The position numbers and the translations under genes are program-made. The notes beneath the pieces were generated by a model. That model did not search any database, was not told where the DNA came from, and was given only the letters and a program-made list of their open reading frames with translations. This document shows positions 35,206-44,200 of a stretch of DNA of 64,000 nt, piece by piece. Source of the DNA: an uncultured bacterium (GTDB lineage: Bacteria > Verrucomicrobiota > Kiritimatiellia > RFP12 > UBA1067); the NCBI GenBank assembly GCA_902779075.1, contig CACZAK010000001.1, forward strand, positions 20,735 to 84,734, written 5' to 3'. Position 1 is the stretch's first letter; every line of letters starts with the position of its first letter.

Positions 35206-37557
35206 TTACTTGCTTAACTGTTTCTTGATGCGTTCGACCGTGCGCCTCACCTCGTGTGCGTTCGGCAGTATCTCAAGCGCGCGCTCCGCGTATGGGAGCG
35301 CCCCCTTCGGGTCCCCCCGCCGCAGATGGCACTGAGCAAGGTTGTTGAGAACGGCAGGGTCATTGGGACGGGTCTCAAGGCAACGCTCCAGGTATGTCTG
35401 CGCGCGAACATACTGTGCCTGTACGAAGAAATCCATGCCGATTGCGAAGTTGGCGGACGGATCGTCCGGCGAAACATCAAGCACGCTCAACGCGAACGGA
35501 CGGGCAAGGGCGAAGTCCGCGCGGCTGAGCCCGCGCCTCAACCCCTCACGCGCCGTCATGCGCTCCAGCTTCCGCTTGCTCGCCCACGCCATCGTGGCGC
35601 GGATGTTTTCGAGCGCGGCGTTCTTCCTGTCTAGCTCGTCGGCAAGTTGCGTATCCTCCATCGCAAGCTCGCGCTCGCCCGCCTCGTCGTAGGCGTTTGC
35701 GCGGTGGCGCGCGAGAATCGCCAGACGCCACTGGGCGAACAGGAACGCATTTCGCAGCGACCGATCCACGGTCCCATCGGGATTGCCCCATTCGTAGATT
35801 GCAAGAACGCGCCGCGCAAGGGCGCGTGCCGCCTCCGCGCCGCGCTTCGCCTCCTCTGGGGAAAGCCCTTCGGGACGCGCCACCAAACCCGAACATGCCG
35901 GCATCGGTCGCCCATGACGCTGCCACAGCTCAAATCCAATCTGCACGGCGTAGTCCTTCGCCTTGTCGGGACGCGTCCGCACCCATGTTCTCAGGACGTC
36001 CGGTGCACCGCTTTTGAGCAGCACCTTGTCCTCCGCGTTGGTGACGCCCCGCGAGCGCAGGTAGATTTCACGCGAATCTTCGCTCCCGCCCATCATGGAA
36101 AGCGCAGTCAAATGTCCGCCCTTCTCTGCCGCCGCCAGCTCAACGGCGGCGTCCAGTCCGCCGTCGGTGAAAAGGTATTTTACGTCGCGACACTCTTCGG
36201 CGGTTTCGCGCGCGGCGTCCGACACCACGCCGAGCATCGCACGCTCCAGACGCTGCGCGCGGAACGGAATCACGCATCCAAGAATCAAGACGGGCAGGAA
36301 AAGGAACACGGTGCGGACAACCCGCTGAACGCGGTTGAGGGATGCGAACGCCTCCGCCGCCCCAGCCGATTCCGCCGCGTCCTGGAAGCGGAGCGTCGTG
36401 ATGCGGCGGAAGTTGCGCAGATACAGCTCGATGGTGAATACGGAAAGCGCCCATAGCACCGCCAGAGAACAGAGAAACGCCGCCACGCACTTCAGCACGT
36501 CGTCGCGCACGCACCCATGTTCGCCCGCCCATGTCCAGAACCAGAGCTGGTTCGCACCCGTCAGCTGCGAAAATGCAATCAGACAACAGACCAAGAACAT
36601 CAGGCCGTCAAAGTACTCGAGGTGCTTCTCGTCGTCCGTCGCCCGCTTGATGAACCCAAGCTCGACCAGCACGGGACACACCGCCACCACGAAAAAGATG
36701 AACATGCCGGCCGGTGAACAGGCGTTCAAGAGCGCCCTCAAATAACGAATGGGAACCGCGAGTGCATAGTCGCTCCACTCTTTCCAGCCGAACGCCGCAA
36801 GTCCGTCAAGGTATCCAAATGCGTACACTTCAAGCGCCGTACCCACGATCACGCCACCCAAGAACGACAGAGTGAGACGCCACGGCAGAAGCGCGTTGGC
36901 AAGCGGATTCTCCAACACCACCGAGTTTTCAACTCCATACAGACGCCAGCGGATGTAGAGCAGGGCAATCAATCCGAAAAGGATCACCGCACCAACGGGC
37001 GTGTCGGCGGCAAGAAGTCCGATGATCGCGAACGCCGAAAAAAGCATGGGACGCCGCCCGCTCTTGAAATACACGACCACGCAGATTGTGGTAAAAACCA
37101 CAAGCAACGCCTGAAGCGCGGATGGCGAGAACCAGCCGAACGTTCTCCACACAGGGTCGGAACAGCAGAAAATGGCCACACCCTGAAACAACACGATGCG
37201 CACCCACGCGCGCCACCACCACACAACATGCTCCCCGCGCCGGAGCGAGGCAGGCACGATCATTTCAAAAAGCATCACGGTCAGAACGGCAAGGACGCCA
37301 AGCGACACATGTCCCGCCACGCGGAGGACGGTCTCCGCCGTCTGTAACCCGAGATTCCGGCAAAGAGGTGCGGCGATGTACTGCCATAACAGCGCGGTCG
37401 TGTCTTTCGGCGGACGCAGCCCCGCCGCGATGGAAAGGTGTTCCATCAAGTCGGGCGGCACGGAATCAAACTGCCACACCCACGCAAGTGTGGCAACTGC
37501 CGCACCGAACAGCAGCACGTAGAGACGGTTGCGGAAACTTTGCCAGCCGCCCGTCAT
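35206..37557 (-). CDS. Multi-pass membrane protein with C-terminal TPR repeats
   Basis: The protein has 783 residues. About twelve hydrophobic helices lie in roughly the first 460 residues. A soluble region follows and ends in tetratricopeptide-like repeats (ANFAIGMDFFVQAQYVRAQTYLERCLETRPNDPAVLNNLAQCHLRRGDPKGALPYAERALEI). The topology recalls large membrane proteins of surface-glycan or PEP-CTERM/exosortase loci, but no family name can be given. ATG 37557 lies 4 nt after the stop of the PEP-CTERM gene, so it is the last gene of that operon. Confidence 0.8.
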   Translation of the reverse strand: MTGGWQSFRNRLYVLLFGAAVATLAWVWQFDSVPPDLMEHLSIAAGLRPPKDTTALLWQYIAAPLCRNLGLQTAETVLRVAGHVSLGVLAVLTVMLFEMIVPASLRRGEHVVWWWRAWVRIVLFQGVAIFCCSDPVWRTFGWFSPSALQALLVVFTTICVVVYFKSGRRPMLFSAFAIIGLLAADTPVGAVILFGLIALLYIRWRLYGVENSVVLENPLANALLPWRLTLSFLGGVIVGTALEVYAFGYLDGLAAFGWKEWSDYALAVPIRYLRALLNACSPAGMFIFFVVAVCPVLVELGFIKRATDDEKHLEYFDGLMFLVCCLIAFSQLTGANQLWFWTWAGEHGCVRDDVLKCVAAFLCSLAVLWALSVFTIELYLRNFRRITTLRFQDAAESAGAAEAFASLNRVQRVVRTVFLFLPVLILGCVIPFRAQRLERAMLGVVSDAARETAEECRDVKYLFTDGGLDAAVELAAAEKGGHLTALSMMGGSEDSREIYLRSRGVTNAEDKVLLKSGAPDVLRTWVRTRPDKAKDYAVQIGFELWQRHGRPMPACSGLVARPEGLSPEEAKRGAEAARALARRVLAIYEWGNPDGTVDRSLRNAFLFAQWRLAILARHRANAYDEAGERELAMEDTQLADELDRKNAALENIRATMAWASKRKLERMTAREGLRRGLSRADFALARPFALSVLDVSPDDPSANFAIGMDFFVQAQYVRAQTYLERCLETRPNDPAVLNNLAQCHLRRGDPKGALPYAERALEILPNAHEVRRTVERIKKQLSK

Positions 37558-37561
37558 GCCA

Positions 37562-38206
37562 TCATGCCTCTTTTCTCTTGCGCCGGAGCGCCAGGAACGC
37601 AAATCCAAGCAACGTCAGCAAGCCGCTCGAAGGCTCGGGAACTGGCGTATAAAAACTCGTCGGCGTCCAGACTGCCATCGCCGAAGGATTCAATCCGAAC
37701 GACTCGTGGATGTAGGCACCAAGCGAGGAATACGTCGCCGACGCGCTCGTAGCCACAGTCGTCCAGTTGTCGCTGGAGTCGATGTTGCCAAGCTCCACGG
37801 TGAAGCAGTACTCCGGCGTTCCTTCGGAGTAGTCGCCCGACGGCGACTGGTTGCCGGTCGGAACGCCTGCACCCCAGTAGCCGCTTTCGTCGGTGAACGA
37901 CACGCCAAACTCACCACTGCCCACGTCAAGGCCATAGCCGGGAACGTAGAGGTCGAGAAACACATCTTGTCCGTCCTGGATGCTACCTCCCGTCACGCGA
38001 ATGCGCGCGGCGAAATCGGAGCCGGACGTGGCCACCGTCGGATCGGCGAAGTAGTCGGAGATCGTCACCTCCGTACCGTCACCCTTCGTCACCGTCGCGC
38101 TGTCGTTGATCATCCAGTAGAGAACGTCGTTCTCGCCGGCGGATGACACATCCGCCATCAGGGCTATCGCCGTAAGCGCGGCTATCTTGAACCAGTCAAA
38201 TCTCAT
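37562..38206 (-). CDS. PEP-CTERM sorting-domain protein
   Basis: The protein has 214 residues. It has a signal peptide (FKIAALTAIALMADVSSAG), a middle part with no known family, and a C-terminal tripartite PEP-CTERM tail: VPEPSS, a hydrophobic stretch LLTLLGFAFLAL, then RRKRKEA. Such tails are cut and re-anchored by an exosortase, which is not in this window. Its ATG overlaps the stop of the giant surface protein gene (ATGA), implying joint expression. Confidence 0.88.
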   Translation of the reverse strand: MRFDWFKIAALTAIALMADVSSAGENDVLYWMINDSATVTKGDGTEVTISDYFADPTVATSGSDFAARIRVTGGSIQDGQDVFLDLYVPGYGLDVGSGEFGVSFTDESGYWGAGVPTGNQSPSGDYSEGTPEYCFTVELGNIDSSDNWTTVATSASATYSSLGAYIHESFGLNPSAMAVWTPTSFYTPVPEPSSGLLTLLGFAFLALRRKRKEA

Positions 38207-41200
38207 TTCGCCGCCTCAAACTTGATCTTGAGCACGCCGCCCGTCGTGCGATTGTACCAGAAGCCGGTGCCAGCGGGGATCGTGCCGCCCTCAGTCCACA
38301 CCTGCTTAATCCGCTTTCCGACCTTCGTTGGCACGTTGCATCCCCATTTTCCTGTTGTCCTATGCCGGAAATAGACCGTCTGCATTCCCGCGATGTCCTG
38401 CGTCACGATGCGGTCGCCCATCGCCGGCTCCGCAACGTTGCCCTCGCCATCCACGAACACGAGATCATTCAGGTCTATGTCGAAGAACGTCGGGTTCGCG
38501 ACAAGCGTGAAGCCGGGTGCCTCCACCGTTCCGCCTCCAAGGTTGAATTCGTAGTCATCGCCCGTGTAACGTCCGACGAGGTAGATATAGTCGCCCGGCG
38601 CGTTGCGGACAAGCCAAAACGCCTTGCCGAGCGCAAACCGGTTCGTCGTTGCCTCCGAAACGGTTACGCCGCCCTTGGTCACGGTCGTGAGCGCAGTCCA
38701 TTCCTCTCCCTTCGTCTGCGAACGCGTCCAGACGTTGAAGTTCGCATTCACCGTGTTGTACGCGAGGATCATGTCGTCAACGACGATGCCGCTGTTAGGG
38801 TTGACCACGTCTGTTACGGACACGTCGACGGCATCCTCCGTACCGAGTGCCAACGACTTCCACGGAGCTACTGTAACCGTGTTCGTCAGGGCGCTAGAAA
38901 CCCGAATCACGCCCACGGTCGCAACAGAAGCCATCACCGACTCGCCGCCGCCGTACATCGCCTCGCCCGTCGTCGCGTTGTTCGTGGGCGTGAGGACGAT
39001 GTTGAACACGTAGAGGCCGGTTGGATCGCCCGGCCCGAGCGGCACGTTCATCTCGTACTTGTCGCTCACTCTGCCCTTCGTGAACTCGCTCTCGCCCTTC
39101 AGCTTCGTGTCCAGGCGGAATCCCACGTTGAGGCCCGTGTTGCGGAGCACCGAGACATTCGGGAAATACACGACAAACGAATCCTCGTTCACGCGGTTTC
39201 CGCTCTGCCTCACGGCCGCGACAAGCTTCTTGTTCAGCTCCTGACGGTCGATCATGTAGTTCTGCCAGAGCTTTAGGCCGTTGTCGCAGACGCGATCGAG
39301 GTTCTTGTAGCGCTTGTTGTCCGTGTTGTCGGCGAAGTGCAGGGCATCCTCGCCCGTCGCATTCAGGAGCCACGCCGGGTCGCTGATGTTGATCGGAACC
39401 GCGAAGCCCTCCTTGCCGTCCATGTTGACCCTGTAGTCCCATTCCTCGACCGTGAACGTGCAGTTCGTCGTGAAGGAAATGTGGTTCGGGGCCGACACGC
39501 GGAAGAACAGCTTGTACGTGCCGGGCTTCACGAATGACGGAACCGTGTTCGTCCATGCGTCCACCTCGTCGCGGAACTCGACGGTGAGCGGATTGAGGTC
39601 GGGCCTCACGTGCCCCGTCACGTTCGTCGTGATGTTCGGTATCTGAGGCACGCCGAGGTAGTTCAGGTCCTCCGCGCTGATCGTCGCAAAGAGCGGTGCG
39701 GGATCGACCGTGATCATGAAGGTGCCGCGTTCCTCGTCGTGGTTCGGCGCCGTCGCCTTGAACTGGACGATGTGCGTCCAGATGTCCGAATATGTCGTCG
39801 TGATCGTGTTGGCCCAGTCGTTCGTCCCAACGCGATACATGTAGGAGATCGGCTGGTCGTTGCGGAGGCCCGTCACCGTCGTGTCGAGGTCCGTCACGTT
39901 GAAGTCCTCGCCCGTGTAGAGCGTGCGGGCGTCGGCAATGCTGACGGTGAACTGCGCGTTGGTGACGACGTACCGCGAGCCGGTATAGATGAGCTCGTAG
40001 TAGTACGGGACGCTCTCAAACACTGGTTGTCCCTCCGAATCAAGGGCCTGCGCTCCCGTTTCAGGGTCGATTACGGGTTCCTTGTGGAAGTACGTCTGCC
40101 CGCCTTGGCCCAACCTAAGATCACCCTGCTCGATGGCGTACTGTCCGGACGGCGAGGTGGCGGTCACGGCGCAGGACGGAGCGCCGTCGAGATGCTCGCT
40201 CTTACTCTGCCAGTTGTCCCAACCCGGGCCTTCGGTGTAACCGCCGTAGGAGTACGTGTGGGTAAGGGGTTGCGGCGCGTCGCCGTAGCAGCCGATCTTC
40301 GCGTCCGCGTTGACATAGACGAGGAGCGTGTTCGTCGGCACGGCGGAGATGAGGTTAAGGTACTGCGAACGCTGCGAGTAGCACACGGGCACGCCGTTCG
40401 TGACAAGTGCCAGGCGCACGTAGTAGTTTGTATCGACCGGCGACCACAGCGGGAACTGGGTGACGGTTTCCACATCATCGGGATAGATTGAGCATGCGCC
40501 GAGGTTCACGGCGTTGACGCCATCCTGCCCAAAAGGATTTTTCGCCGTTATGGCTTTCTCCGTTCCGTAAAGCGCGTAGAGATCGACGGTGTCGGGAGGG
40601 AGATGGGAAGTTGTCTGCAGGAACTCGACTTCAGCCCTGTGGTTGTTCCAGTTCGCCTCGGGGAAGATGACACGGGGCTTATCAATCGTCTCAAGCTCGA
40701 CGATCAGCTTTGAGAGGAAGTACTTCGTTCCCGCTTCGTTGCCGGTAGCGATGCGGATGTAATAGACCTTGTCGCGTTCCAGTCCCTCCGTCGCCGGGAT
40801 TGTGAACTCGCCGTCCGTCGTGGCCTTGCCGGTCCCAAGGTCGAGGAAATGCACGTTCGCACCGGTGGGCGCTTCATCGCCTTCAAGATCGGCCCTGTTC
40901 TCGCTCCAGTAACAGTAGAGACGCGCGTCCGGGGCCGTGTCGTAGAGGCTGTAGAACACGTTCGCGTAGTCCTGCGAGGGGTCGTTGTCGTCATCCTCCT
41001 TATGGGGCATGTGCCAGGAAGCGCCGGAGAGGCGGATGGCCGGGACCTCGAACGTGCCGACCTCGTCTGAATACATGAAGGAGTTGGCGTCCTTGCGGGC
41101 GACGATGCGCACCCAGTAGGTGTAGCCAACAGCGGGCGGCGTGAACGTCGTCGCGGCGATGCCGATGGAGCCGTGTACCACCTTGACAAGTTCGCCATTA

Positions 41201-44200
41201 CCGGCGCGAACGTCATCCTCGCTTACCGTACTGTAGAGGACGTAGATGTCGTTCGTCTGGGACTGTATGCCGGCCCAGTAGGCGCGGTAGAGAATGTCGG
41301 CGTAGCCCTTCTCGTCGGTGTAGTCGCAGGACGTCATCGTAATGCGCGGCTCCTCGGAGATCGGGTCGCGTCCGTGCGCCTCGTAGGAAATCAGCACCAC
41401 ACCGTCGCCGCCGTTGCCACCCTGCCAGTAGGTGCTGTCGTTCTCGTCAACGGTTTTGCCGTCGCTCTTGCCTCTGCTGCTGCCGCCGCCGCCGCCCGCG
41501 CCCGTGTTGGGGACGCCGGATGTAGCAGGGATTCCATTGCGGACGTCGGCCGCGTTGCCACCGATGCCGGAGCCGCCACCGCCCGGCTTGGTGAAGTTGT
41601 CAGTCCCGTCAGAGGCAACTTGCGTACGGTAGATGTAGCCGCCGCCGCCGCCCGCGCCGTAGTAGAGCGTCTCGCCGGAAATGGCGCTTCCCACGCCCAC
41701 GCCGCCAGAACCGCCAGCCGACCAAGCGTCAAACGTTGCACCGAGTCCGGCGCGTCCCGCACCGCCGCCGCCGCCTGCCGCAACCTTGCCGATCGAGCCT
41801 CCCGGCTGTAACGTATCGTTGCCACGGCCGCCAGCATGGCCGAAGGGACTGAATTCTTCCGGAAGCCCAGTCATGTCCTGTTTTCCGCCGTCAAGGGCGT
41901 ATGTTCCGCCGCCGCCCGATGCACCTTCCGCACCAATGGCGATGTTTGTAATGGCGTAATCTACACCGCCGATTTTTTGATGTGCATAGCTACCGCCCGC
42001 ACCGCCGCCGTACATGAGGATCAGCGGATTCTGCTCGTCGCTGGCAAGCGCAAAATAGGAGATGTCACCGTTTTCGCTCCGCTCCGTGAGGTTCGATGCG
42101 GCGATGCCGCCCTTCCCCACATGTACGCGATACACCGCACCCGTCGTAACGGGGAAGGACATACTGTGGAAGACGCCGCCACCGCCGCCGCCGCCGCCGA
42201 CCTTGTAGCCGCCCGCGCCACCGCCGCCCACGACCAGAATCTCGACGTTCGTCGCGTAATCAGGCGCCGTGAAGATCCACGAACCCGCACGGTAACGGTG
42301 GACGAACTTGTCACCCAGGCGGAACAACTCGCCATCGACATCCCCGAGCGTCATGTTGCCGTTGGTACGGAACTGCCCGGCGTGCTCGTGGTTCTGCCGC
42401 TCCAGGCCATCGACCGAGTTCACGGCGCGGATGCTGAAGTTGTAGAGCATGTCCTGCTTGAGTCCCGTCACGGGAATCGAGAAGTATTTCCCCGCACGCA
42501 ACCCGTTCGCAAGCGTCGTCCATTCCTCCGGCTTCTCCTCGCCGTCCACCCAAAGCTGGTACTCGATGCGGCATTCTGTCGCCCTCGCGCCGCAGTACGT
42601 CACGGTGCCGGCGAACTGCACGTAGGCGTAGCTCACGTCGAGAATCGTGTCGGGCAGGCCCGGGCCGTGCTCCCAGACGACGACCGGCACGAGCGAATCG
42701 GTGCCGTGGCTCACCGTCCCCTTCGTCACGAACCGCCTGTCGGCATCGTTCCAGTAGGTCGCCTGCAGCGAGGAATCGTATTCAGCCTTGATCCAGTCCG
42801 CAGAGCGCATGCCCTTGGAGTAGCGCGCCTCGTCAACAAGACCGTTGAAGGCGCCGGTGCCGTTCTGCTGTCCGCCGATGACGAGATGGTCGTAGGTGGC
42901 GTTCTCGTCGTTCACGACCGGATAGTTGAGCAGGAAACCTCCGGCCGTGGTGGAAAGTTCCTCGCCGTTCAGGAAGGCATGAAAGAGCTGATTGGTCGTG
43001 CCGTCCGGATTTACGCTTCCATCGAAGGTGAACGTCCAGTAATTCCATCCCGTGGACGACATGCCGCTTATCTTAAATATCTGGAACTTGTTCTTCTCGG
43101 ACGATCCAGACCAGACGCGAAGCTCTGTTGTGGTGTCTTTTTCATCATACTGGATGCCCCAGCCCTTGTCCGCGTCCTCGCTCTTGCGCGAGACGAGGTA
43201 CGCCCATTTCGGGGGCGTCGCCGCCAGCTTGTACCATCCGGAGAAGGTAAATACATTGCCGACGCTCGTGCGGAGGATGTCGTCGTGGTCGAACGCGATG
43301 ATGCGGCCGAAGGACGAGGATGAACCCGGCGTCTGCGCCACGCGCCGCGCGTAGCCGACGCGTCCGTTGTTTTCCGCCAAGGACATCGCGTGCGTCTCGG
43401 TTTCGAGGTTGTTGACCGTCGAATCCTTGAGGTTGACGACGCCGTCACCGCGTTCGTTCATGTGCCACACGCCGACATACCGCTCAAATGTGTTGCCGGG
43501 ATCCGGCCGCGTTTCCAGAAGCGGACTCCTGTAGCACATCGTGAACTTGGTTCCGTTGTTCATCTCGGGGAGGCGTACCCAGAAGAGCGACATGCCGTTT
43601 TTGTTCCACGTGTCGATCTCATGCGGTATGATGTGGCCCTTCTCGTCCACGAAGGCGATGTCGCTGCCGTCGTAGTGGTAGAAGTCATCGTACGAGAAGC
43701 CGTTGGTGTCCTTGTCGCGGACTTCAACCAGCACCGGGAAGTTCGTGAGCGTCTCAGTTCCCGTGTAGCCCGTCACGGTAAACGGCAGGTAGCGCTCGAA
43801 TTCGTTCACCACCCAACAGGAGTTCGTCCCGTCGTCGAAGAAGTGCGTGTAGTCAGAGCCAATCTTCTCGCCCGCCTCGCCACGCGTGGTGAACGTGCCT
43901 TCCATGACTTCCGTCGTCTCGTCGTCGTTGCCGTATGCGCGGAGCTTGTAGCTGTACGTCGTCCCCGCCGTCAGATTCGTAACCAAGTCCGTGAAGACGC
44001 TGTTCAAGCCAAGACCCGTCATGAACGTCGTCCAGTCCGGCTCGCCCTCGCCTGCTGCCCAGATCTTCCGCTGGACGAGGCAAGCCGTTGCTTCGCCGAG
44101 TCCAATGACCGTGCCGCCGATCTTGACGAAATCGTACCCGACATCCACGATGCCCGCAGTCTCGTCCCACTCGACCATCAGTCCGGGCAACGTCGTGAAC

